Position numbers and translations under genes: made by a program | The notes under the pieces: model-generated | What the model saw: only the letters and a program-made list of their open reading frames with translations | What the model was told of the DNA's origin: nothing | The model's database searches: none | NCBI GenBank assembly: GCA_014763835.1 | Contig: JACXUQ010000068.1 | Location: 1-6,920 of the forward strand | DNA: 6,920 bases | DNA from: Thiotrichales bacterium | GTDB taxonomy: Bacteria; Pseudomonadota; Gammaproteobacteria; Thiomicrospirales; Thiomicrospiraceae | Reading direction: 5' to 3' | In this document: positions 1 through 6,852 of the stretch, piece by piece | How positions within the stretch are numbered: the first letter of the stretch is position 1 | How the letters are laid out: every line of letters starts with the position of its first letter

Positions 1-426
1 ATTGCCGGCAATGCCGGGGTGTTGGTCACGCAGGTGGAGTTTCTGAAACCGACCGAGCACAAGAACTTTGCGATTATCGACGCCGGCATGAACGATTTGA
101 TTCGCCCTGCGCTCTATCAGGCCTACCAGCAGATTGTGCCGGTCACACCGCGCATTGATGGCATGGCCGGCAAATGGGATATCGTCGGTCCAGTCTGTGA
201 AACCGGCGACTTTCTCGGCAAGGAACGTGAACTGAATTTACAGGCCGGCGATTTGCTGGCGGTGATGTCGTCCGGCGCTTACGGTTTCACCATGAGCTCC
301 AACTACAACACCCGTCCGCGTGCCGCCGAAGTGATGGTGCAAGGCGATCAAGCCTGGCTGATCCGCCCGCGCGAAACCTATGACGACCTGATGGGCAGCG
401 AACGCATTATTGGCGATTCCGTGTAA
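1..426 (+). CDS. lysA: Diaminopimelate decarboxylase, C-terminal part (5' truncated by window edge)
   Basis: LysA is a PLP-dependent fold-III enzyme that decarboxylates meso-diaminopimelate to L-lysine, the last step of lysine biosynthesis, in the cytosol. The frame is open from base 1, leaving 141 residues of a protein that is usually about 415 long; the N-terminal barrel with the PLP lysine lies outside. Visible family marks are the DAGMNDLIRPALY segment (residues 27-39 of the fragment), the VCETGDFL segment (65-72) whose cysteine belongs to the active site contributed across the dimer, and GAYGFTMSSNYN (92-103) with the tyrosine that contacts PLP and substrate. The gene ends in TAA and runs straight into a hairpin terminator, so lysA is the last gene of its transcript; the dapF gene that follows lysA in many gammaproteobacteria is not here. 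Identification is firm from motif order. Confidence 0.95.
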   Translation: MAGNAGVLVTQVEFLKPTEHKNFAIIDAGMNDLIRPALYQAYQQIVPVTPRIDGMAGKWDIVGPVCETGDFLGKERELNLQAGDLLAVMSSGAYGFTMSSNYNTRPRAAEVMVQGDQAWLIRPRETYDDLMGSERIIGDSV

Positions 427-447
427 AATCCTCAAAAACGCTTTTAA

Positions 448-497
448 AAAACTGAACAGGCCGGGGTGCGACATCGCACCCCGGCCTGTTCAGTTTT
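448..497. terminator. Bidirectional intrinsic terminator between lysA and the convergent cluster
   Basis: A perfect 23-bp inverted repeat (448-470 against 475-497) encloses a 4-base ACAT loop. The outer four pairs are A/T, so each strand carries a T run at the 3' foot: TTTT at 494-497 on the + strand, and about six T on the - strand (451 down to 446). The inner stem is GC rich. It lies 21 bases after the lysA stop and 14 bases after the stop of the - strand gene, which is where a terminator shared by two convergent transcripts should be. Confidence 0.9.
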
Positions 498-511
498 GGA
501 AACCGATTTTT

Positions 512-1696
512 TCAGTCCGCAAACAACGCCAACAGCCGCCCTTTGGCCTGCCATACATGCAGACTGGCGAGTTCTTTGGCTGTGGGCAGGCTGTTTTCGG
601 GGCCGCGGACGCGGACAATCTCAACCGTTTTGTTGGCTGCTTGTTTGATTAACGCCGCCCAAATAGCCCCCTCTTGTTGCCAGACAATCAGCTTTTGGAC
701 AGCCACATCCTCCAACTCGGTTATCCAGGCGTGCTGTTGCAATAAACTCAACTGCAACCACTGTTGCGCGCTGGTCAACACCTCGAAATCGTTGTTTGAC
801 TGCGCAAGCGTGTCGCTAAGCGCCGGCAAGGCTGCTTCGTCACCTTGCAGAGCGCTTTCGGCCGCACTATTGAGCCACTGCTGATAGAGCTGACTCACCT
901 CCACCAGATAACGGCTGTTGCCGATACGCGCCACTTCCATCTCATCCAAACCGAGATAGTTCGCCAAACGGTAAGCGTCTTCCAGCAGCGCCACCATGCT
1001 TTGGCACTGCATCGGCCGGCAAGGCAACTGCGCCAACGCACGGTGCAGGCGGCAACCGATCAATTCGGGAAAGCGCGCCGCCAAAGACAACGCCATGGAG
1101 TTGATGCGCGGCAGGCTCTGCAAGGCGTTCAGGCGGCGTTCGTCCAGCAGGCAGACTTCGATCTGTTCGGCAATCTCCTGATTGACCCAACGCAGACGCA
1201 GATTGCGCAGGAACTTGACGGTTTCTTCTTTGCCCGGCCAACCGACCTGTGCGGCCATGTCCACCCGTTTACCGGACAAGAGTGCAACGATTTCCGGCTC
1301 TTCCAGCCCGGAGGTCACCAAACGCCATGCCAACAGGGGCGCATGATCCAGCAACTCCAGAATCTGCGGATATTTGCCGCAATAATGCAGCAACGTCAGC
1401 TGATGCGTCGGGAAAAGGGCGCAGCTGTCCAGAATCCATTTGGGAATCTGTTTACGCCAATAAGCGAGTTGCGAAAAGTTGGACCAGGCAAACACACGCC
1501 AGTGCCTGGGATAAAACGGAATCGGTTCGGACTCGAACATCATGCGTTCCCAGCCGATGACGCTGACCACGCCAATTTGCGGTTCGATTTTACGGGCGTC
1601 AATCCACAGCGTCTGCTCCACCTCATCCCAGAAACACTGTTTGGCCAACTGCTGTTGACGAAACCGGTCGCGACTGTCGGGTAACGATGCAGCCAA
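512..1696 (-). CDS. Uncharacterised 394-residue protein encoded directly after the HD-GYP regulator
   Basis: I do not recognise a family. The frame could be extended to an ATG at 1825, but the extra 43 residues lie over the end of the HD-GYP gene and look like an out-of-frame, Arg/Trp-rich shadow of it. I therefore propose TTG at 1694-1696, 4 bases after the regulator's TAA, with an AAGG just upstream that is close for a Shine-Dalgarno site; translation is probably coupled. The start is uncertain: GTG or TTG codons further in are possible, and the first in-frame ATG is about 50 residues in. The protein is mostly predicted-helical and leucine rich, with 16 tryptophans (about 4%) and a cluster at residues 49-87. 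It shows no signal peptide, clear membrane span, nucleotide-binding motif or GGDEF, EAL, HD or PilZ signature. Codon use resembles its neighbours. Position suggests a partner or effector of the phosphorelay, which is inference only. Confidence 0.75.
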   Translation of the reverse strand: MAASLPDSRDRFRQQQLAKQCFWDEVEQTLWIDARKIEPQIGVVSVIGWERMMFESEPIPFYPRHWRVFAWSNFSQLAYWRKQIPKWILDSCALFPTHQLTLLHYCGKYPQILELLDHAPLLAWRLVTSGLEEPEIVALLSGKRVDMAAQVGWPGKEETVKFLRNLRLRWVNQEIAEQIEVCLLDERRLNALQSLPRINSMALSLAARFPELIGCRLHRALAQLPCRPMQCQSMVALLEDAYRLANYLGLDEMEVARIGNSRYLVEVSQLYQQWLNSAAESALQGDEAALPALSDTLAQSNNDFEVLTSAQQWLQLSLLQQHAWITELEDVAVQKLIVWQQEGAIWAALIKQAANKTVEIVRVRGPENSLPTAKELASLHVWQAKGRLLALFAD

Positions 1697-1700
1697 CGCC

Positions 1701-2768
1701 TTAGGCTTCAAGATAGGTTTCCTTGATCTTGCGAATCGCCGGCAGTACGGCCATAAAGCAATCGACCAAATAAGGGTCAAAATGTTTGCCCTTCTCTTTT
1801 TCCAAGAGCGCCACCGCCTTTTCAACAGGCCAGGCTTCTTTGTAGGGGCGCTCGGAAGTCAGTGCGTCAAAGACGTCGGCAATGGCGACAATGCGGCCTT
1901 CAATCGGTATTTCGTCGCCGGCCAGGCCGTGCGGATAGCCGCGACCATCGTATTTTTCGTGGTGCGTCAGCGCGATTTTGTAGGCAACTTTGAGTATCTC
2001 CGAAGTCGAAGCCTTGAGAATACTGGCACCGATGAGCACATGATTCTGCATAGTCTGGTATTCGTCGTCATCAAGTTTGCCGGGCTTCATCAAAATGGTG
2101 TCGGAAATGCCGATCTTGCCAATATCGTGCATCGGCGAAGCCTGTTGAATCAAGCGCGCACGCTCCTCACCGAGTCCGGCTTGTCTGGCGATTTCGTAAG
2201 AATAGAGGCTGACACGTTTGACATGGTTGCCGGTTTCATTATCGCGGTATTCACCGGCACGCCCGAGACGCTCGACAATTTCGACCTTGGCGCGGTTCAA
2301 CTCGGCCGTGCGCTGGTTCACCATCTGCTCGAGCCTCACATTCTGTTCTTGTAGCGCCTTGCGCAAAAACCAGTTTTCCAGCTGCAGCTCAACCCGTCTT
2401 AAGAGTTCAAGCCGGTCAAACGGTTTGCTCACGTAATCATTGGCGCCGGCCTGCAGGGCTTTGTTGCGGTTCTGCTGGTCATTCTGAGCAGTCAGCATAA
2501 TAATCGGCGGTTTCTGCAGGTGTTGGTAATGCTGGCTCAGTAACGACAGAACACCAAAACCGTCAAGAATCGGCATATTGATATCCAGCAGAATCAGATC
2601 AACCGGTTGCCGCTGCACAATGCTCGCCACCTGCAGAGGATTGCTGCAGGTTTCGATATGCTCAAAACCCTCCTGCTCAAAGGAGTCGCGCACCAGCTCG
2701 AGGTTAACGGGCTGGTCATCGACGACGAGAATACGGGCCTGTTTGATCAGTTGCATACTTCCAAACAT
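1701..2768 (-). CDS. RpfG-type response regulator, REC plus HD-GYP cyclic di-GMP phosphodiesterase
   Basis: A 355-residue cytosolic protein. Residues 11-130 form a receiver domain: acidic pair D17-D18, phosphoacceptor D62 in LLDINMPILDG, T93 and K115 in SKPF. A predicted coiled coil (about 131-165) leads to an HD-GYP domain (about 165-350). That domain keeps the metal and catalytic residues known for the family: E178 and H182 in ETGNH, H214-D215 in MHDIGKIG, H243, H269-H270, GRGYP at 275-279 and D298 in IADVFD. HD-GYP proteins of this type hydrolyse cyclic di-GMP to pGpG or GMP, and the intact residues predict an active enzyme. The length is usual for RpfG-like proteins. The first ATG is chosen because GAGG lies 7 bases upstream of it; a second ATG 12 bases in has GGAAG too close. 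The hybrid kinase gene ends 9 bases upstream, so kinase and regulator are very likely a cognate pair. RpfG itself is not claimed, as no rpfC or rpfF is present. Confidence 0.93.
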   Translation of the reverse strand: MFGSMQLIKQARILVVDDQPVNLELVRDSFEQEGFEHIETCSNPLQVASIVQRQPVDLILLDINMPILDGFGVLSLLSQHYQHLQKPPIIMLTAQNDQQNRNKALQAGANDYVSKPFDRLELLRRVELQLENWFLRKALQEQNVRLEQMVNQRTAELNRAKVEIVERLGRAGEYRDNETGNHVKRVSLYSYEIARQAGLGEERARLIQQASPMHDIGKIGISDTILMKPGKLDDDEYQTMQNHVLIGASILKASTSEILKVAYKIALTHHEKYDGRGYPHGLAGDEIPIEGRIVAIADVFDALTSERPYKEAWPVEKAVALLEKEKGKHFDPYLVDCFMAVLPAIRKIKETYLEA

Positions 2769-2775
2769 AAAAACG

Positions 2776-2779
2776 CCTC
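2776..2779 (-). promoter_or_regulatory. Ribosome binding site of the HD-GYP regulator, overlapping the kinase stop
   Basis: GAGG on the - strand sits 7 bases before the ATG at 2768 and shares bases with the TGA stop of the upstream kinase gene (2778-2780). It decides the first ATG as start and suggests translational coupling, so kinase and regulator would be made in linked amounts. Confidence 0.65.
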
Positions 2780-5063
2780 ACTCTGCGAGTAAATCTAGTA
2801 ACTTGCGGATATCGATCGGCTTGGTCAGATAGGCGTCAAAACCCAGCTGCAGACCGCGTTCGATATCTTCTTTCATCGCCTTGGCGGTGACGGCCACAAT
2901 ACGCGGCATCGATGTCTGCAGATCCGGATGGGCGCGCAGTATGCCCAGCGCCTGTTCGCCGCTCATGGCCGGCAGATCCAAATCCATCAAAATCAACTCC
3001 GGTTTCAACTCCAGCGCCCTTTCAATGCCCATCTCGGCGGTCGGCATAATCGACAGTTCCACCCCGTCCAAACCTTCGAAGATTTCCGACATCAATTGCA
3101 TATTCATCGGGTTGTCTTCGATGTAAAGCACCTGCCTTGCACGCGGTGCCGGCGAGTCGTTACGCAGCAGCGAGGGCGCACGCTCCTCATCAAAATCGTG
3201 CGACTCGCTGGTGCAGCCATCGCCATACAAAGGCAAGGCAAACCAGAAAACCGACCCTTCATTTTCGACACTCTCAAAACCGATTTCACCGGACAGCAAC
3301 TCGATAATCCGCTTGGTGATGCTCAAGCCAATGCCGGTTCCCTCGATCGATTTGCCCTCATATCCCAAGCGGTTGAAGGGTTCAAACACCTGGGATTGGT
3401 AAGTTTCGGGAATGCCCACGCCGGTATCGCGCACACTGACACGCAGCATATTGGCGCCCGACGCGGCGTGGTAGACTTCGCAACGGACATCCACCAACCC
3501 CGCTTCGCGGTTATATTTGATGGCATTGGAGAGAAAATTCAATAGCACCTGCTTGATACGCGTAAAATCGCCGAGCACACAGACATGGCAGGCCTCCGGC
3601 TGCAGATAACGTACACTCACCCCTTTGCGGTCGGCCAACGGCTGAATCGTCGACAGACAACTCTTGATGACATTGGGCATGGCGACGGCGGTTAAAGACA
3701 CCTCCGGTTCGCTGCTTTCGATCTTGGAAAGCTCCAGCACCTGATTGATCAACTCCAACAGGTGATGACCCGCATAACGGATGTTATTGACCTGTCGCGC
3801 CTGTTTTGCCGAAAGATGGCCGCTGGCCAGCAGATCGGAAAAACCGATAATGGAATTCAAAGGGGTGCGCAGTTCGTGGCTCATGCTGGAGAGGAACTCG
3901 GACTTCGCCTTGTTGGCTCTTTCCGCCTGATGCTTGGCCTCCTGCAACTCATCGGCGACCCGTTTGCGCTGAGTGATATCCTGCACCACCCCCAGCATCC
4001 GCAGCGGGTTGCCTGCGTCATCGCGGATCACATCGCCCTTTTCCGACACCCAACGCACGCTGCCGTCCTTCCAGATCACGCGGTGTTCGATATCGTATTC
4101 GTTACCCTCTTCCAAACAGGCCGCCACCGCACCGGTAACCAAGCCCACATCGTCCGGATGGATCGCGCCGATAAAGTTTTCATGACTGGTCAGCAGCGTC
4201 TGGTTCAGCCCGCCGAAAATCGGTGACACCATCTCCGAACACCACAGTTCGTCGGTTTGAATATTCCAGTCCCAGGTACCGATATTGGCAAACACCTGAC
4301 TTTGATGCAGGCGCTTTTCGGTCTCCTCCAGCTGATTGAGCTTCTGTACCAGTTGCTGTTCGGTCTTCTTCAGCGCGGTGACGTCGGTGCGAATGGAGAT
4401 AAAGTGATCCACTTCTCGCTGACGGTTCAGTACCGGCTGAATGGTCGATTCAACCCAGTAGAGCTCGCCATTTTTGTTACGGTTACAGATGGTGCCGTGC
4501 CAGTTGCGGCCCGCCAGCAACGTCTGCCACACCGCTTTGAAAAAGCCCTTGGGTTGTTCGCCCGAATTAAGAATGGCGTGATCTTCGCCAATCAATTCCT
4601 CTAGCGGATAGCCCGAGATTTCAACAAATTTGGGGTTGGCCGAAATGATCGTGCCATAGCGGTCGGCGCGGGAGATGATGGCATGATTATTCACCGCATA
4701 CAAATCGCCCCAGGAGGTCGAAAGAAAATCCTCCACATACACTTCCAGCAGGCCACCCGGCTGGGTCAACACATTCACTTCAAAACGTAGTTGCTGCTGA
4801 AAATCGGCCAAGTACACGCGGTTGACATCCGGCGCAAACACCCCCGGCAAAACCTCATCCAGCAACGCGATAAACCCGCAGAAATGACACACCCCACCGG
4901 TTTGCGGAATCACATCAAAAATCTTGCGGACACTGCGGCTTTGCACCTCCAGCGCCTGTAACAGGCGCTGGACCGGACGCTCGCCCTGCAACGCCTTGTC
5001 GGCAAGGATGCGAAAGGCATGAACCTCATTGGCTACAAATTGAACGGCGCTAGAATTGGGCAT
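2778..5063 (-). CDS. Cytosolic PAS-PAS hybrid sensor histidine kinase with C-terminal receiver
   Basis: A 761-residue protein with no signal peptide or membrane span, so a cytosolic sensor. In order: an uncharacterised N-terminal region (1-115) with C59-H-F-C62; a first PAS domain (about 121-233, NPKFVEISGYPLEELIG then GELYWVESTIQPV); a short coiled coil (about 233-255); a second PAS of the PAS_3 type (about 255-370, IHPDD, then HRVIWKDGSVRWV); a HisKA domain with phosphoacceptor H396 in SHELRTP; a HATPase domain with N box (509-518, NFLSNAIKYN), G1 (DTGVG, 546-550), F box (FEPF) and G2 (GTGIGL, 575-580); a linker; and a receiver (about 644-760) with E649-D650, D694 in MDLDLPAMSG, T726 and K748. 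All catalytic residues are present. No HPt domain follows the receiver. The ATG lies 6 bases after the rlmI stop with only a weak AATAAG-like Shine-Dalgarno site. The most likely output is the HD-GYP regulator encoded next. The signal is unknown: no flavin- or heme-binding PAS motif is evident. Confidence 0.93.
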   Translation of the reverse strand: MPNSSAVQFVANEVHAFRILADKALQGERPVQRLLQALEVQSRSVRKIFDVIPQTGGVCHFCGFIALLDEVLPGVFAPDVNRVYLADFQQQLRFEVNVLTQPGGLLEVYVEDFLSTSWGDLYAVNNHAIISRADRYGTIISANPKFVEISGYPLEELIGEDHAILNSGEQPKGFFKAVWQTLLAGRNWHGTICNRNKNGELYWVESTIQPVLNRQREVDHFISIRTDVTALKKTEQQLVQKLNQLEETEKRLHQSQVFANIGTWDWNIQTDELWCSEMVSPIFGGLNQTLLTSHENFIGAIHPDDVGLVTGAVAACLEEGNEYDIEHRVIWKDGSVRWVSEKGDVIRDDAGNPLRMLGVVQDITQRKRVADELQEAKHQAERANKAKSEFLSSMSHELRTPLNSIIGFSDLLASGHLSAKQARQVNNIRYAGHHLLELINQVLELSKIESSEPEVSLTAVAMPNVIKSCLSTIQPLADRKGVSVRYLQPEACHVCVLGDFTRIKQVLLNFLSNAIKYNREAGLVDVRCEVYHAASGANMLRVSVRDTGVGIPETYQSQVFEPFNRLGYEGKSIEGTGIGLSITKRIIELLSGEIGFESVENEGSVFWFALPLYGDGCTSESHDFDEERAPSLLRNDSPAPRARQVLYIEDNPMNMQLMSEIFEGLDGVELSIMPTAEMGIERALELKPELILMDLDLPAMSGEQALGILRAHPDLQTSMPRIVAVTAKAMKEDIERGLQLGFDAYLTKPIDIRKLLDLLAE

Positions 5064-5069
5064 CGCTTA

Positions 5070-6263
5070 TTACCAACTGGCAGAAACTTTAAAGAAAAAG
5101 GTCTTGAGATACTCGGTTTCCGCAATCGCCGGATGCACCGGATGATCCGGCGCCTGATGCGCCTGATCGAACAGTTGCACCGTGCGGTCGATATGGCGTG
5201 CCGCCGACTGCACCTGCTCCAGCAGATGATCGCGGCTCATGTGATGCGAACACGACGCCGACACCAGAATACCGTCGGCCTCCAACAAGCGCATCGCAAT
5301 CTCATTGATACGGCGATAACCTTCCGCGCCCTGTTTCAAATCTTTTTTGCGTTTGACAAACGCCGGCGGATCGACAATCACCACGTCAAAACGCTCGGCT
5401 TCCAGGCGCAACGCATTCAACACCTCAAAGGCATTGCCTTGAATCATGGTCAGCTTATCGATAACGCCGTTTAATTCGGCGTTACGCTCCACCCCGTCCA
5501 GAGCCGCTTCTGAGGCATCCACGCAGGTGACCGATTCCGCCCCGGCTATCGCCGCAGCAATCCCCCAGCCGCCCAGATAACTGAATACGTCCAAAACCCG
5601 CTTGCCCTTGACCAAGCCTTGCAGGCGCGCCCGCGCCATGCGGTGGTCGTAAAACCAACCGGTCTTCTGACCGCCGCTGACCGGCACGGCATACTGTGCA
5701 CCGTTCTCGCGAATAATCACCTCTTCCGGCAGGCTTCCCAAGGCAACTTCCTCGTATAACGGCAAGCCCTCCAGTTCGCGGCTTTTGCTGTCGTTGCGCA
5801 ACACGACAGCCTGCGGATGGTAGAGATTCTCCAATACCTGCACGATCAGCTCTTTGACCGCTTCCATGCCGGCGGTGGTGATCTGCACGGCAAACACATC
5901 GCCGAAACGGTCGATGACCAATCCCGGCAGGCCGTCACTCTCACCGAACACCAGGCGATAGTAGGGTTCGTCAAAGTTCAATTCGCGCAACGCCTGCGCC
6001 GCCTGAATGCGGCGCTTCAGAAACTTCTCGTTCAATTCCACTTTTGGATTGCGGCTCAGCAGACGCGCACAGATCAGGGTGTTAGAGTTCACATACCCCA
6101 TCCCCAACGGCTTGCCGTTGGCGCCTTCAATCACCACCTGCTGGCCGGCCTCAAACTGTTTGAGCGGCGTGGCGTCGTTATCGACTTCATTGCTGAAAAT
6201 CCATAAATGCCCTTGTTTAAGGCGGCGTTCTTCGTTTTTCTTAAGTCTCAGGGTTGCTAACAT
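5070..6263 (-). CDS. rlmI: 23S rRNA (cytosine-C5)-methyltransferase, RlmI family
   Basis: RlmI transfers a methyl group from S-adenosylmethionine to C5 of cytosine 1962 of 23S rRNA. The 397-residue length equals the family norm. Residues 1-75 form the N-terminal PUA-like RNA-binding domain (LKKNEERRLKQGHLWIFSNEV, then GKPLGMGYVNSNTLICARLL). A linking domain carries YYRLVFGESDGLPGLVIDRFG (101-121) and GGQKTGWFYDHR (197-208). The Rossmann methyltransferase follows, with SAM motif I VLDVFSYLGGWG (223-234), acidic D249, motif IV VDPPAF (297-302) and motif VI SASCSHHM (335-342), where C338 is the likely catalytic cysteine. The start is the ATG at 6263; a purine-rich stretch precedes it but the Shine-Dalgarno site is weak. 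Two tandem stops (TAATAA) end it, 6 bases before the kinase start, which places it as first gene of the cluster. Paralogues with other RNA targets share the fold, so the exact base modified is by family assignment. Confidence 0.92.
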   Translation of the reverse strand: MLATLRLKKNEERRLKQGHLWIFSNEVDNDATPLKQFEAGQQVVIEGANGKPLGMGYVNSNTLICARLLSRNPKVELNEKFLKRRIQAAQALRELNFDEPYYRLVFGESDGLPGLVIDRFGDVFAVQITTAGMEAVKELIVQVLENLYHPQAVVLRNDSKSRELEGLPLYEEVALGSLPEEVIIRENGAQYAVPVSGGQKTGWFYDHRMARARLQGLVKGKRVLDVFSYLGGWGIAAAIAGAESVTCVDASEAALDGVERNAELNGVIDKLTMIQGNAFEVLNALRLEAERFDVVIVDPPAFVKRKKDLKQGAEGYRRINEIAMRLLEADGILVSASCSHHMSRDHLLEQVQSAARHIDRTVQLFDQAHQAPDHPVHPAIAETEYLKTFFFKVSASW

Positions 6264-6277
6264 AGATCGATTCTTTT

Positions 6278-6306
6278 TCTAAAAATGAGCGGCTTTAAAA
6301 AGTCAA
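6278..6306 (-). promoter_or_regulatory. rlmI: Possible sigma-70 promoter for the rlmI cluster
   Basis: On the - strand TTGACT (6301-6306, five of six to the -35 consensus) is followed after 17 bases by TTTAGA (6278-6283, only three of six to the -10 consensus). The start point would be about 10 bases before the rlmI ATG, giving a very short leader. Spacing and the -35 box are good and the -10 is poor, so this is a candidate only. The -35 box lies within the foot of the gcvH terminator. Confidence 0.3.
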
Positions 6307-6329
6307 CATGCACCACGAGGGTGCATGCT
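6297..6329 (-). terminator. gcvH: Likely intrinsic terminator of gcvH
   Basis: On the - strand an 8-bp perfect stem (GCACC core; 6320-6327 against 6307-6314), extendable to 10 pairs with one G-U wobble, encloses a 5-base loop. After GAC it is followed by five T (6301-6297). It lies about 35 bases past the gcvH stop and before rlmI. The short spacer before the T run makes it a moderate rather than strong terminator, so some readthrough into rlmI is possible. Confidence 0.6.
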
Positions 6330-6364
6330 TAGTAAAACGGATGAGAAAATCTCTGCTATAAACG

Positions 6365-6754
6365 CTAGGCCTGATCAATCAAATCCTGATATTCGCTGTC
6401 AGACATCAACTCTTCCAATTCTGTGACATCGTGCGGCGCAATTTTGAACAACCAGCCGGCATCGTAGGGTTCTTCGTTGATCAGCTCCGGCTCGTCTTCC
6501 AGCGCTTCGTTAATCGCGACAATTTCGCCGCTCAAAGGCGCATAGATTTCCGAGGCGGCCTTGACCGACTCCAATGACATGACTTCGTCTCCAGCAGTCA
6601 CATCCGCTCCGAGTTCGGGAAAAGTCACACTCATCAGATCGCCCAGCGACTCCTGCGCAAAATCGGTGATGCCCACTACGGCATTACCCTGCTCATCAAT
6701 ATAAACCCATTCATGCGTTTCGGCATATTTGAGATGACTTGGTAAAACGCTCAT
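6365..6754 (-). CDS. gcvH: Glycine cleavage system H protein
   Basis: GcvH is the small lipoylated carrier of the glycine cleavage complex. Its lipoyl arm accepts the aminomethyl group from glycine at the P protein and passes it to the T protein and tetrahydrofolate, then is reoxidised by lipoamide dehydrogenase, in the cytosol. The 129-residue length is typical. Visible marks are KYAETHEWV (9-17), VGITDFAQESLGDL (27-40) and the lipoylation site K65 in SLESVKAASE, followed by APLSGEIVAINE and the GWLFKI segment near the end. A good GGGAG Shine-Dalgarno site lies 7 bases before the ATG. It has its own candidate promoter and terminator and no gcvT or gcvP beside it on either side, so it appears monocistronic and the partner enzymes must be encoded elsewhere. 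The assignment is firm. Confidence 0.96.
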   Translation of the reverse strand: MSVLPSHLKYAETHEWVYIDEQGNAVVGITDFAQESLGDLMSVTFPELGADVTAGDEVMSLESVKAASEIYAPLSGEIVAINEALEDEPELINEEPYDAGWLFKIAPHDVTELEELMSDSEYQDLIDQA

Positions 6755-6789
6755 TCTTTCTCTCCCAACAAGAACTTTACATAGCGCGA

Positions 6790-6817
6790 ATCATAACATT
6801 AAACCCAAGGCTTACAA
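6790..6817 (-). promoter_or_regulatory. gcvH: Predicted sigma-70 promoter of gcvH
   Basis: On the - strand TTGTAA (6812-6817, four of six to the -35 consensus) and TATGAT (6790-6795, five of six to the -10 consensus) are separated by 16 bases. The start would fall near 6783, giving a leader of about 28 bases that ends in the GGGAG ribosome binding site (6762-6766). The leader is too short for a glycine riboswitch. A small inverted repeat (CGCTT/AAGCG, 6818-6829) abuts the -35 box and could be an operator, but this is weak. Confidence 0.55.
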
Positions 6818-6852
6818 CGCTTAAAAGCGCGGATGGCTCCATCTATCCGAGG

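Noticed and set aside
845..1684. A 279-residue open frame on the + strand opposite the uncharacterised gene, and similar long + strand frames at 1782-2354 and 2928-3545
   Set aside because: They lie antisense to well-supported - strand genes, have His/Gln/Arg-heavy compositions typical of shadow frames, show no motifs and lack good ribosome binding sites.
1697..1825. N-terminal extension of the uncharacterised protein to an ATG at 1825
   Set aside because: It would overlap the conserved end of the HD-GYP gene by 125 bases, and the added residues look like an out-of-frame reading of that gene.
4878..4889. Cys-His-Phe-Cys in the kinase as a cytochrome c heme site
   Set aside because: Covalent heme attachment needs CxxCH; here the residue after the second Cys is Gly, and the protein has no export signal.
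5246..5253. His-His after the motif VI cysteine of RlmI (SCSHHM) as an odd active site
   Set aside because: From recalled family sequences, Ser-Cys-Ser followed by variable residues including His is normal in this group, so it is not notable.
6821..6848. Terminator for the GGDEF-type gene (GATG/CATC hairpin followed by CGCGCTTTT on the - strand)
   Set aside because: The stem is only 4 bp with a tetraloop and the T run has four bases after a GC-rich spacer; too weak to call.
6755..6852. Glycine riboswitch upstream of gcvH
   Set aside because: The predicted leader is about 28 bases and the whole gap is 98 bases with no recognisable aptamer structure.
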